DNA of 64,000 nt, from NCBI GenBank assembly GCA_016292145.1, contig JAEFBA010000001.1, forward strand, positions 1 to 64,000, written 5' to 3'. Positions 44,667 to 52,288 of the stretch are shown piece by piece. The DNA comes from Saccharofermentans sp. Lineage in GTDB: Bacteria > Bacillota > Clostridia > Saccharofermentanales > Saccharofermentanaceae. A program made the position numbers and the translations under genes. Each line of letters begins with the position of its first letter. The stretch's first letter is position 1. A model generated the notes under the pieces. It saw only the letters and a program-made list of their open reading frames with translations, was not told where the DNA came from and did not search any database.

Positions 44667-44815
44667 AACGGCAAAACATGCGGCGGTGCCGTTCATTCCG
44701 TTCAAAACGGCATTTTCGGGCCAAACCAACGGCAAAACCAGCGGCAACGCCGTTCATTCCGCCGTTCAAACAGGCGTTTTGGGTCAAACGAACGGCAAAA
44801 CCACCAACAACGCTT
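44667..44815. repeat. Hairpin repeat, locus 2
   Basis: Three unit starts at 44668, 44729 and 44792 (61 and 63 bp apart) share the core AACGGCAAAACCAnCGGC with locus 1 at 250-480. Hairpins join neighbouring units: CCGTT (44698-44702) with AACGG (44728-44732), and GCCGTTC (44761-44767) with GAACGGC (44790-44796). The first unit has lost 3 bp. The spacers contain the same GCATTTT...CCAAAC pattern. Confidence 0.8.
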
Positions 44816-44827
44816 ACATACCACTGA

Positions 44828-44861
44828 TAAAACACCCCGCAAGGATCAACCTCACGGGGTG
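44828..44861 (-). terminator. tig terminator
   Basis: CACCCCG and CGGGGTG (44833-44839 and 44855-44861), followed on the minus strand by TTTTATC. It lies 26 bp after the tig stop codon. Confidence 0.85.
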
Positions 44862-44886
44862 TGTAATAACTAAATTCTGGAAGAGA

Positions 44887-46215
44887 TTACTCTTCTGTCT
44901 TAGCCTCTTCAGCGGGTGCCTCAGGCTCCTTGGGCTCAACCTTGACTGCCTTGGATGCGAGATACTCAACTGTCTTACGAGCGCGGATGGAATCCTTGAT
45001 GAATGCGGAATCTTCGCCGATGGACTTCTTTACTTCCTCAACGTCGATCTTGTATGTGTTAGCGATCTGTGAGAGCTCTTCGTTGTAGTCCTCTTCTGTA
45101 ACCTCAGGATTGATCTTCTCTGTGATCTTCTCGATAACGAGTGAAGACTTAACTCTTACGCGTGCCATGGGCTCTAACGACTTCTTGAACTCGTCCATGC
45201 TCTGGCCGACATACTGGAGGTACATGTCAAGAGCGATGCCCTGGTTGGACATACGAGCTGCCTGATCGTCAGCCATCTGCTCTACTTCGTTCTGAACCAT
45301 TGATTCCGGGATGTCGATCTCGCAGTTGTCGCATACGGCACGAACTGTCTCGTTCTCGAAAGCTGCCTTGTTGTCCTTGTCAGCTCTCTCCTGCTGCTTT
45401 GCTCTTACGTCAGCCTTGAGCTCGTCAAGAGTATCGAACTCGGAAACGTCCTTTGCGAACTCGTCATCGAGCTCAGGAACTACTTCTGTCTTGATTGCGT
45501 GGATCTTTACGTTGAATGTAGCATCAGCGCCCTTGAGGTCTTCTGCATGATAGTCTTCAGGGAACTTAACTTCGATAGTGAATTCTTCACCTTCGCTGTG
45601 GCCTGCTACCTGCTCCTCGAAGCCGGGGATGAAGGACTTGGAACCGAGCTTTAAGTTATAACCCTCGCCCTTGCCGCCTTCGAAAGCGACACCGTCCTTG
45701 AAGCCTTCGTAGTCGATAGTAACTGTGTCGCCTTCCTGAGCTGCACGGTCAGTAACTTCCTCGAGAGAAGCATTTCTCTTTCTCATGCGCTCGATCTCAG
45801 CGTCAACGTCCTCATCTGTAACAACCTGATCCTTGAAGGGAACTTCAACGCCCTCATACTGACCAAGCTCGAATTCAGGCTTAACGTAAACTGTGACAGT
45901 GTACTTGATTCCGTTCTCGTTGATGTCAGTAACGTCCATCTCAGGTCTGGAGACAACCTTGAGGTCGTGCTCCTTAACTGCTTCAGGATACTGAGTATTT
46001 GCGATCTCATTCATAGCGTCCTCATAAAGTACGCCCTCGCCATAATACTGGCAGACAAGCTGATAAGGAACCTTGCCCTTACGGAAGCCGGGAACCTGGA
46101 AACGGTTCTTGTTCTTGTTGTAAGCCTTCTTTAAGGCTTCGTTCCACTCTTCCTTGCTTGACTCAAGGCTGATTACTACCTGAGAGTGTTCTTTCTTCTC
46201 AATTGTGGATGCCAT
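44887..46215 (-). CDS. tig: Trigger factor
   Basis: 442 residues. The ribosome-binding N-domain has the signature FQVPGFRKGKVPYQLV near residues 38-53. The FKBP-type PPIase domain (residues about 160-245) has GDTVTIDYEGFKDG and FIPGFEEQVAGHSEGEEF. The C-terminal chaperone domain is helical and ends in an acidic, Pro/Ala-rich tail (PKEPEAPAEEAKTEE). It folds new proteins at the ribosome exit. GGAGG is about 9 nt upstream. Its promoter overlaps the 3' end of the neighbouring hydrolase gene. Confidence 0.95.
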   Translation of the reverse strand: MASTIEKKEHSQVVISLESSKEEWNEALKKAYNKNKNRFQVPGFRKGKVPYQLVCQYYGEGVLYEDAMNEIANTQYPEAVKEHDLKVVSRPEMDVTDINENGIKYTVTVYVKPEFELGQYEGVEVPFKDQVVTDEDVDAEIERMRKRNASLEEVTDRAAQEGDTVTIDYEGFKDGVAFEGGKGEGYNLKLGSKSFIPGFEEQVAGHSEGEEFTIEVKFPEDYHAEDLKGADATFNVKIHAIKTEVVPELDDEFAKDVSEFDTLDELKADVRAKQQERADKDNKAAFENETVRAVCDNCEIDIPESMVQNEVEQMADDQAARMSNQGIALDMYLQYVGQSMDEFKKSLEPMARVRVKSSLVIEKITEKINPEVTEEDYNEELSQIANTYKIDVEEVKKSIGEDSAFIKDSIRARKTVEYLASKAVKVEPKEPEAPAEEAKTEE

Positions 46216-46263
46216 GTTATATATCCTCCAAAATAATTATTATTATTTTATAGCCGAGTATGA

Positions 46264-46293
46264 ATTGTATCACAGCACGGCGAAAGATTGCAA
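46264..46293 (-). promoter_or_regulatory. tig promoter
   Basis: On the minus strand TTGCAA (46293-46288), an 18-bp spacer and TACAAT (46269-46264), 50 bp before the tig ATG. Confidence 0.55.
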
Positions 46294-46295
46294 TA

Positions 46296-46820
46296 TTATA
46301 ATACGGTTACTTGTATTCCCTTTAAGACATCTAATGTTGCCTGATGAAGATCAGGAGCAAAAGAAGCCGTAAGAGATGAATCTACGATGACTTCAGCCTC
46401 AGGAGCGGCAGCCTTTGCGATAACTGCGTTTGAAACTACGCAGATGTTGGAGACAAGGCCGCAGACTTCGATGGAAGAAATCTCAGATGCGTTCTCCTTA
46501 AGGTATTCAGCGAGCTCGACGCTGCCGAATGTGAGCTTCTCGAAGCACTTTTTGCCTTCGAGGAGGGGCTTTAACTCATCGCAGAGTCCCCAGCCGTCGG
46601 AACCTTTGATGCAATGAGGCACAGGCAGGTTCTTTCCCTCCTGTGTTTCCATGTAGTTCTCGAAATGAGTATCAAGCGTATAGACTATCTCGTCGCCTGA
46701 TCCTTCAAATTCCCTGATCTTTGAGATGATGCCGGGAATGATCTTGTCAGCACCTTCAAAACCGAGTGCTCCGTCGATAAAATCCTTCTGCATGTCTACG
46801 ACAACAAGAACCTTACGCAT
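46296..46820 (-). CDS. Isochorismatase-family cysteine hydrolase (nicotinamidase-like)
   Basis: 174 residues. VVVDMQKDFIDGAL holds the catalytic aspartate and TLDTHFENY a metal-site region; VCGLVSNICVVSNAVIAK holds the nucleophilic cysteine; the lysine is probably in CFEKLTFGS. The size and the DTH motif match nicotinamidase-type amidohydrolases, which release nicotinic acid for NAD synthesis. Other amidase substrates are possible. AGGAGG lies just upstream of the ATG. Confidence 0.8.
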   Translation of the reverse strand: MRKVLVVVDMQKDFIDGALGFEGADKIIPGIISKIREFEGSGDEIVYTLDTHFENYMETQEGKNLPVPHCIKGSDGWGLCDELKPLLEGKKCFEKLTFGSVELAEYLKENASEISSIEVCGLVSNICVVSNAVIAKAAAPEAEVIVDSSLTASFAPDLHQATLDVLKGIQVTVL

Positions 46821-46842
46821 AAGATTACCTCCTTCGGGTATT

Positions 46843-46872
46843 AAAAAAGCTGCCGCCTGTCAGCAGCAGCTT
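46843..46872 (-). terminator. tRNA-Arg terminator
   Basis: AAGCTGC and GCAGCTT (46866-46872 and 46847-46853) on the minus strand, followed by TTTTTTAA. It lies right after the tRNA and 23 bp before the hydrolase gene. Confidence 0.85.
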
Positions 46873-46878
46873 TGTGTA

Positions 46879-46955
<77 letters not shown>

Positions 46956-46987
46956 GTATAAAGCATTGGTCTCCCAATAGCCTAATA

Positions 46988-47016
46988 ATGATATTACTTG
47001 AAGCCTTGAATGTCAA
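46988..47016 (-). promoter_or_regulatory. tRNA-Arg promoter
   Basis: On the minus strand TTGACA (47016-47011), a 17-bp spacer and TATCAT (46993-46988). Confidence 0.8.
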
Positions 47017-47034
47017 TCACGATTTGTATAGAAT
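47006..47034 (+). promoter_or_regulatory. Promoter of the tyrosine phosphatase gene
   Basis: TTGAAT (47006-47011), a 17-bp spacer and TAGAAT (47029-47034). It shares its -35 region with the tRNA-Arg promoter on the other strand. Confidence 0.55.
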
Positions 47035-47064
47035 ACTTGCGATTAAAAAATATGGGGAATAAAC

Positions 47065-47811
47065 ATGAGCAATTATAATCCTGATGCACAGCTGTTGAAG
47101 GAGCTGGCTCTTATCAACTGCAGAGAACTTGGCGGAATGCCGCTTAAAGGCGGCAACACATTCAGAAGCGGGCTTTTCATAAGGTCCGGTTCACCGCACT
47201 ACCTTAAGCCTAAAGAAGTCACCGAAGTTAAAGAATACGGGATCAAGACCGTCATTGACTTAAGAGGCGTTGAAGAGATAGCCCAGGCCGGAAACCCTTT
47301 TATCAAAGATCCGGATGTCGATTATTACAACATCCCGCTCCTTAACGGCAATCCCAACGATACCAAGGATCAGACGATGGAATATCTGAGGACTCACGTT
47401 CTCGGTGATTACTACATCATAATCGCTGAAGAGATGGGCGACCGCCTCGCTGAGATCATGAGGGTTCTTTTAGACTGCAAGGGCACTGCCCTGTTCCACT
47501 GCCACCACGGCAAGGACAGGACCGGAGTCGTCGCCGCTATCCTCTATCTTATAAGCGGAGCTTCCAGAAAAGACATCATTACCAACTACAAGATCTCATA
47601 CGAATATCTTAAGGATTTCCTCGTACCCTATATGCGCAGGATGCCTGATGACCTAAAGCATGCATTAAGGTCCGATGAACAGAATATGGTCATGTTCCTG
47701 GATTATATCGACAGAAAATGGAATGGCGACGTCTGCAATCTTCTTATTGCTAACGGTCTTACTTCACATGAGACAGACCTGCTCAGAGCCAAGTGCGTTA
47801 AGAAGCCTTAA
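47065..47811 (+). CDS. Tyrosine-protein phosphatase, DSP-like
   Basis: 248 residues. NCRELGGMPL near residue 19 is the N-terminal signature of this family (Y_phosphatase3). TVIDLRGVEEI follows, and the P-loop FHCHHGKDRTG (residues about 149-159) contains the CX5R active site. It removes phosphate from tyrosine or possibly phosphoinositide-like substrates. No tyrosine kinase with an intact P-loop is present in the window, so a link to the glycan locus is not shown. GGGG is 7 nt before the ATG. Its end overlaps the lipoprotein gene by 4 bp, tail to tail. Confidence 0.88.
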   Translation: MSNYNPDAQLLKELALINCRELGGMPLKGGNTFRSGLFIRSGSPHYLKPKEVTEVKEYGIKTVIDLRGVEEIAQAGNPFIKDPDVDYYNIPLLNGNPNDTKDQTMEYLRTHVLGDYYIIIAEEMGDRLAEIMRVLLDCKGTALFHCHHGKDRTGVVAAILYLISGASRKDIITNYKISYEYLKDFLVPYMRRMPDDLKHALRSDEQNMVMFLDYIDRKWNGDVCNLLIANGLTSHETDLLRAKCVKKP

Positions 47812-49094
47812 CCTACGCTCTCACCCAGATCGATACGGGTAACATTTCCGAAGTCATCAAATCTGAAGGCCAGCGTGAACTCGCCGTCTACGTTTTTGAA
47901 TGAGCTCTGATAGTTGCACTCATCGAACATCGGATATACAAGAAGGAGCTCCGAAACATTCATACCGACATAGATGTCCTCTCCGAGCGTGAAGTCACCC
48001 TGGTTACGGACGACTACGGAAAAGAGCTTTCCTACAGACCACCTGCCGTCTTTGATGTCAGCAGTAAATCTTAATGTAACGCCCTTGTATGCAAGCGCGA
48101 CGATATCATTGGAAACTGTTGAGAGAACAGGCTCGCCCAGAAGTCTGTAGATCTCGCTCTGGCTGTATGTTGAGCCCATTCTCAGCTTGCTTACGCCGTT
48201 CTTGTAAAGGCTTATCTCGCTGATCGTGGACGGGATATGATCCAAGATGCAGAATCCGTTGGTGTCCTTATATACTTTGAGAGATACACTTTTCGAGGTA
48301 AACGAATCGTTATAATCGGTGAAGACTTCGGGGATCCTGTATAAGACATGGGTCGGCGACAGGATCTTCAGTTCATAATCCTTGGTGCTGGTCTTAACCT
48401 TCATTTTGTAGTATTCGACGATGGAATTCGCCTTCGCCTGGATGACGGAATTCAAGTAGATATCGGAATTGTATGAAGACCTGATCACCGCTTCGAGGCC
48501 GTCGACATTGCCTTCATCGATCATATCGAAATAGTGATTCATAAAAGCATATGCAAACATCGAATCATTTACATATTTGCCGCCTATGGAAAATTCGCCG
48601 TCATTATCAGCCAGGATGAATCTTACGGGAGGTGCCTTTGAATCCCTGTCCTTGGAATAGACAAGCTCAACGACATCCATATCACCGTATTCATCAATGG
48701 TCTTGTATTGCTCACCGGCATTTGCATCGATCTCATTGAAAAAGACATTCTTTTCCGATTCGGTCAGAAACCTGAATGAATCAGGCGTGCCGTGGACCTG
48801 TGAATTCTTGCGCAGCACAGAACAGTATTCTGCAAAAACAGAATATGACAGGCCGTCGAGCTGGCTTTCCGGTATCTTGGAGAAAGCGTCTGACACATTG
48901 CGTTCGTCTGATATTGCAACGACAACGATCCTGGCAAGTTCGGATTTGGAAAGTTCCTTCTGTGCTGCCTTAAAGCCTTTGGAAAGGCCGGTAAAGAAAT
49001 TGCATCCTGTAAGACAGACAGACATTCCCATTACCAGGCAAATGCACATGATAACAGCGAGGATCTTATGTGCTGATCCCTTGAAAAGCTTCAA
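47808..49094 (-). CDS. Lipoprotein of unknown function
   Basis: 428 residues from a TTG at 49094, with AAAGGG 7 nt upstream; longer versions would overlap rlmB. The signal is KLFKGSAHK followed by a hydrophobic stretch and the lipobox LTGC, with the lipidated cysteine at about residue 31. The mature part has no domain I recognise. Its middle resembles stress-type NTF2-like folds (MIDEGNVDGLEAVIRSS), and the end repeats a VGMNVSELL motif seen in MGMxxxEV-type BLIP-like domains (YVGMNVSELLLVYPMF, LRMGSTYSQSEIYRLLGEP). It is likely an envelope protein with an SmpA/OmlA-like module. Confidence 0.65.
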   Translation of the reverse strand: MKLFKGSAHKILAVIMCICLVMGMSVCLTGCNFFTGLSKGFKAAQKELSKSELARIVVVAISDERNVSDAFSKIPESQLDGLSYSVFAEYCSVLRKNSQVHGTPDSFRFLTESEKNVFFNEIDANAGEQYKTIDEYGDMDVVELVYSKDRDSKAPPVRFILADNDGEFSIGGKYVNDSMFAYAFMNHYFDMIDEGNVDGLEAVIRSSYNSDIYLNSVIQAKANSIVEYYKMKVKTSTKDYELKILSPTHVLYRIPEVFTDYNDSFTSKSVSLKVYKDTNGFCILDHIPSTISEISLYKNGVSKLRMGSTYSQSEIYRLLGEPVLSTVSNDIVALAYKGVTLRFTADIKDGRWSVGKLFSVVVRNQGDFTLGEDIYVGMNVSELLLVYPMFDECNYQSSFKNVDGEFTLAFRFDDFGNVTRIDLGESVG

Positions 49095-49119
49095 GCTGTT
49101 ACCCTTTCTGTACAACTCC

Positions 49120-49989
49120 TCAAACCTCTTTATGTCTCTTTGCCTGTGCCTCGAAAAGCACGACACCTGCTGCAACAGCAGCATTTAAGCTGTTTACGTG
49201 CCCTGACATCGGAATCGATACCGTAAAGTCACAGCATTTCCTTACGCCGTCTCTCATTCCGTCGCCTTCGCTGCCTATGACCACTACAAGATTACCTGAA
49301 TAATCCGCATCGTGGTACTCATAATCAGCATTCATATCCGTACCGCAGACCCAGAAGTTTTCCTTCTCCTTAAGTCTCGTAAGTGTCTGAGCAAGATTCG
49401 TTACCCTTGCTACAGGAACATACTCGATAGCGCCTGCAGAAGCCTTGGCTACCATCGAATCCAGAGTAACGGAACGCCTCTCCGGAATGATGACACCGTC
49501 AACGCCGCAGCAGTCTGAGATCCTTAAGATAGAACCCAGATTATAGGCATCCTTGATCTCATCTAATGCAACGAGCAAGGCAGGTCTGCCCTCGTCCCTG
49601 CACTTACCGATTATCTCATCAAGATCGGCATATTTATGAGGTGCAACTGAGGCAATAACGCCCTGGTGATTGTGAGTAGCACTCATCTTATCAAGGATCT
49701 GTCTTGTTGCCCTTGTAACGATGATCCCGCGCTTATTTGCTTCGTCTAAGATCCTGATAAGGCCGTGGTCCAAAGGCTTGTCGCCATCAGGCTTTAAGAT
49801 CCATATCTTATTGAAATCTCTTCCTGCGGCAAGCGCTTCAGTTACGGCATTTCTGCCTTCCAGCTTATCCGTGGCACCTGCGTCTGCAAATGCGTTATCC
49901 TCACGGTCACGCTTGAATTCGGGCCTTGCCTGTTTTGCAGGTCTGCCGGGCTTTCTGTCCTGATTAAAACGTCTCTTACCTTTGTCCAA
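49120..49989 (-). CDS. rlmB: 23S rRNA 2'-O-methyltransferase, TrmH/RlmB family
   Basis: 289 residues. A basic N-terminal tail (RKPGRPAKQARPEFKRDRED) precedes the L30e-like substrate domain (KLEGRNAVTEALAAGRDFNKIW). The SPOUT knot has LDEIKDAYNLGSILR, VVIGSEGDGM and IPMSGHVNSLNAAVA, the three TrmH motifs. Members methylate G2251 in the 23S rRNA P-loop. It is part of the conserved cysS-mrnC-rlmB order of Firmicutes. Confidence 0.92.
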   Translation of the reverse strand: MDKGKRRFNQDRKPGRPAKQARPEFKRDREDNAFADAGATDKLEGRNAVTEALAAGRDFNKIWILKPDGDKPLDHGLIRILDEANKRGIIVTRATRQILDKMSATHNHQGVIASVAPHKYADLDEIIGKCRDEGRPALLVALDEIKDAYNLGSILRISDCCGVDGVIIPERRSVTLDSMVAKASAGAIEYVPVARVTNLAQTLTRLKEKENFWVCGTDMNADYEYHDADYSGNLVVVIGSEGDGMRDGVRKCCDFTVSIPMSGHVNSLNAAVAAGVVLFEAQAKRHKEV

Positions 49990-49992
49990 AGC

Positions 49993-50436
49993 TTATTCCT
50001 TCTTTTCTTCTGTTTCTGCCGGAGGAGTCTTTTTAATAACGCCGTCGCAGATGTCAAAACTCTTGTAGATCAGATATTCCATCCTGGGCTCTTCGTTGTT
50101 GAGGAAGAGATATCCCAAAAGGGCTTCAAATCCTGTTGCGTACATGTAATCAGCATGATTCGCATTTTTCGAGACCGCGTGAGGATTGGAATTCTTACCT
50201 CTTCTGAAATAATCAGTCTCCTTCTCCGTCAGCTCGTCCTGCAAAATCCTTATGCTGTTTGCCTGCGCTTCGGCAGACACATAGCGCACCGTGTTGTTAT
50301 GCATCTTGTTATTGCTCCCGGCTCCGAGCGAAGCTGATTTGCAGCGGGCATAGAGCTCGTATATCGAATCTCCGATATAGGCCAATACCAGAGGCGATAC
50401 TTCGCGAAGATCCTGTGCAATAAACGGTTTGATCAT
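49993..50436 (-). CDS. mrnC: Mini-ribonuclease III
   Basis: 147 residues. LVLAYIGDSIYELYAR is the RNase III catalytic-domain start with the key aspartate, and GFEALLGYLFL matches the second signature with its glutamate. There is no double-strand RNA-binding domain, as expected for MrnC, which matures 23S rRNA ends. It overlaps the end of cysS by 1 bp and precedes rlmB by 3 bp. Confidence 0.93.
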   Translation of the reverse strand: MIKPFIAQDLREVSPLVLAYIGDSIYELYARCKSASLGAGSNNKMHNNTVRYVSAEAQANSIRILQDELTEKETDYFRRGKNSNPHAVSKNANHADYMYATGFEALLGYLFLNNEEPRMEYLIYKSFDICDGVIKKTPPAETEEKKE

Positions 50437-51845
50437 CAGTTAGCCTTCTCGATCTTAAAGCCGCCGGGTACGTCCTTAACGGTGTAACCCTTTGACTGGA
50501 TCTCGTCTCTGATCTGATCAGCCAGAGCGTAATCCTTAGCCTTCTTTGCTTCAGCTCTCTTATTGGCAAGTTCTGTGATCTCTTCAGGGATTGCATCCTC
50601 AAGATCCAAAAGGATTCCGAGAACACCTGTGAGTTCTAAGATCTTATCTCTTGCGGCCGTGAGCGTTGCTGCTGATACCTTTGCCTCCTGAGCGCTCGTA
50701 TTTGTCTGGCGGACAAGATTGAAGATATCGGTAATTGCATCGGCACTGTTCAAGTCATCATCCATGTGAGCGATGAAGCTGTCGCCTGCTGCCTTGATGG
50801 CGTCCTCCAGGACCTTATCTGCTTCAGGATCGCCGGCAAGATCGCCGTTGCCAAGAACGAAGTTAGCATTTCTTACGCAGTTGGAGATCCTTCCGAGGCT
50901 CGTCTGTGCAGCTGCAAGAAGCTCATCGGAGAAATTGATGGGGCTTCTGTAGTGGCCGAGCAGGATGAAGAATCTGATTACGTTGTAAGGATACTTCTTA
51001 ACGATATCCCTGATCGTGAAGAAGTTGCCCAAAGACTTGCTCATCTTCTCGCCGTCGATATTGACGAAAGCGTTGTGGACAAAATAGTTGCAGAATGCGC
51101 AGCCGTTTGCAGCCTCACTCTGGGCGATCTCATTCTCGTGGTGCGGGAAGATAAGATCCTGTCCGCCGCCGTGGATATCGATCGTATCACCAAGATACTG
51201 CTTGATCATGGCAGAGCACTCGATGTGCCAGCCCGGTCTGCCTTCGCCCCAGGGTGATCCCCATGAAGGCTCGCCTTCTTTCTTGAACTTCCAGACAGCG
51301 AAATCGCCGGGATTCTTCTTGCCTTCGTAAGATGCCTTGCGCTCACCGCCGCCTGCCTCAAGCTCATCGAGCTTATAGTGTGAGAGCTTGCCGTAATCAG
51401 CCTTCTTGGAAACGTCATAGTAAACGCCGTCACCTTCGATGATGTAGGTGTAGCCGTTCGCTTCCATAGCCTTGATGAGACCTATTATGGCCTTCATAGA
51501 CTGGGTTGCTCTGGGCTGGTATGTCTGACGCTTGATGTTAAGGCCGTCTGCGTCAACATAGTATTCCTTGATGAAGCGGTCAGCGAGCTGCTCTACTGTG
51601 ATGCCTTCCTCGTTGGCGCGCTTGATCATCTTGTCGTCGATATCGGTAAAGTTCTGTACGAACGTTACATCATAGCCTCTGTATTCAAGATATCTTGCGA
51701 GGGTATCGAAAGTAACAAAAGGTCTGGCATTGCCAAGATGGAAATAGTTATAGACCGTAGGGCCGCACGCATACATCTTGACCTTGCCTTCTTCAATAGG
51801 CTTGAAATCTTCCTTGTATCTTGTGAGTGTGTTGTAAAGCTTCAT
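50436..51845 (-). CDS. cysS: Cysteinyl-tRNA synthetase
   Basis: 469 residues. [18 protein letters not shown] holds a zinc cysteine and the HIGH-like HLGN motif; GWHIECSAM and [13 protein letters not shown] hold the other zinc ligands; KMSKSLGN is the KMSKS loop. It charges tRNA-Cys in the cytoplasm. AAAAGGAG is about 9 nt upstream of the ATG. The 5' leader contains an intrinsic terminator inside a short reading frame with terminal Cys codons, suggesting attenuation by cysteine supply. Confidence 0.96.
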   Translation of the reverse strand: MKLYNTLTRYKEDFKPIEEGKVKMYACGPTVYNYFHLGNARPFVTFDTLARYLEYRGYDVTFVQNFTDIDDKMIKRANEEGITVEQLADRFIKEYYVDADGLNIKRQTYQPRATQSMKAIIGLIKAMEANGYTYIIEGDGVYYDVSKKADYGKLSHYKLDELEAGGGERKASYEGKKNPGDFAVWKFKKEGEPSWGSPWGEGRPGWHIECSAMIKQYLGDTIDIHGGGQDLIFPHHENEIAQSEAANGCAFCNYFVHNAFVNIDGEKMSKSLGNFFTIRDIVKKYPYNVIRFFILLGHYRSPINFSDELLAAAQTSLGRISNCVRNANFVLGNGDLAGDPEADKVLEDAIKAAGDSFIAHMDDDLNSADAITDIFNLVRQTNTSAQEAKVSAATLTAARDKILELTGVLGILLDLEDAIPEEITELANKRAEAKKAKDYALADQIRDEIQSKGYTVKDVPGGFKIEKAN

Positions 51846-51895
51846 ATATAAATTCTCCTTTTCGTGTTAAATCATTAAGCCGGTCAGTTCATGAT

Positions 51896-52015
51896 TCAAC
51901 ATCGGCAGGATCTGAGATTTATCAATTTCAGGTATAAAAAAACAGCACCAGCCACATTATCAGAGGCCGGGCCGGAAGATGCGTAATCATATGCACCAAT
52001 ATATTGTTCCATCAT
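51896..52015 (-). CDS. Putative 39-residue leader peptide of cysS
   Basis: Two adjacent ATG codons at 52015 and 52012 follow AAGGAG by 3 and 6 nt. The product reads MMEQYIGAYDYASSGPASDN and ends LRSCRC before TGA; the last four codons include TGC (51907-51905) and TGT (51901-51899). No conserved family is known to me. Lying 51 bp upstream of cysS and containing a terminator, it could sense cysteinyl-tRNA supply by ribosome stalling. It could also be a chance frame. No other evidence of translation. Confidence 0.4.
   Translation of the reverse strand: MMEQYIGAYDYASSGPASDNVAGAVFLYLKLINLRSCRC
51936..51974 (-). terminator. Intrinsic terminator in the cysS leader
   Basis: CGGCCCGGCC (51974-51965) pairs with GGCTGG and GCTG (51953-51948 and 51946-51943) with one bulged T, ten pairs in all, followed by seven T (51942-51936). 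It lies within the leader reading frame and about 90 bp before cysS. Confidence 0.75.
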
Positions 52016-52024
52016 ATTCTCCTT

Positions 52025-52190
52025 AAAAACCCCCGAAGCATAGCGGACTCTGATTGACACCCGGAAATCCAGGGCGGTGCTCAGGTATCAGATCTCAATA
52101 GTCCAACTTACAAGGCTTTACATCAAAAAGACAGGCCCAAGCTCCTTATTACGTCATGTAGGTCCAATTTAGAGGCCACCATGTTCGAGT
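52025..52190 (-). ncRNA. Structured RNA, 6S RNA-like
   Basis: About 166 nt. Its ends pair over 14 bp with one bulge (52189-52176 with 52032-52046), and CTCT/AGAG and ATTG/CAAT extend the rod inward. On the 3' side of the open centre is a small hairpin CGCCC/GGGTG (loop of 9). An apical helix GCTTGGG/CCTGAGC follows. A rod with closing stem, central bubble, 3'-side hairpin and apical stem is the 6S RNA layout, which binds RNA polymerase. The 3' end is a stem followed by five T. A promoter fits the 5' end exactly. Other structured leaders cannot be excluded. Confidence 0.5.
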
Positions 52191-52197
52191 TATCTAT

Positions 52198-52226
52198 ATT
52201 TTAATATAAAAAGCGGGATATGCCAA
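52198..52226 (-). promoter_or_regulatory. Promoter of the structured RNA
   Basis: On the minus strand TTGGCA (52226-52221), a 17-bp spacer and TAAAAT (52203-52198). Start would be near 52190, the first base of the closing stem. The -35 lies inside the purB terminator stem. Confidence 0.65.
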
Positions 52227-52256
52227 ACTGCGATCACGCCAGCCGGAATATCCCGC
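52208..52256 (-). terminator. purB terminator
   Basis: GCGGGATAT and ATATCCCGC (52248-52256 and 52213-52221) with a further CC/GG pair inside, followed by five T on the minus strand. Confidence 0.85.
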
Positions 52257-52288
52257 ATAAGTTACTGTTTGTTGCGCTTACTTGTCTC

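Larger units (their letters stand above)
44578..44886. other. Intergenic region between argJ and tig
   Basis: The 309 bp between converging genes holds only the argJ terminator, the second copy of the hairpin repeat and the tig terminator. No gene is seen. Confidence 0.7.
51846..52288. other. Noncoding purB-cysS region
   Basis: The 443 bp contain, on the minus strand and in order: the purB terminator, a promoter, a structured RNA with its own terminator, a short open frame with an internal terminator, and the cysS ribosome site. Confidence 0.75.

Noticed and set aside
51846-52288. T-box riboswitch for cysS
   Set aside because: No T-box core (GGTGGNACCGCG-type) or matching stem I motifs found by eye, though a model search could change this.
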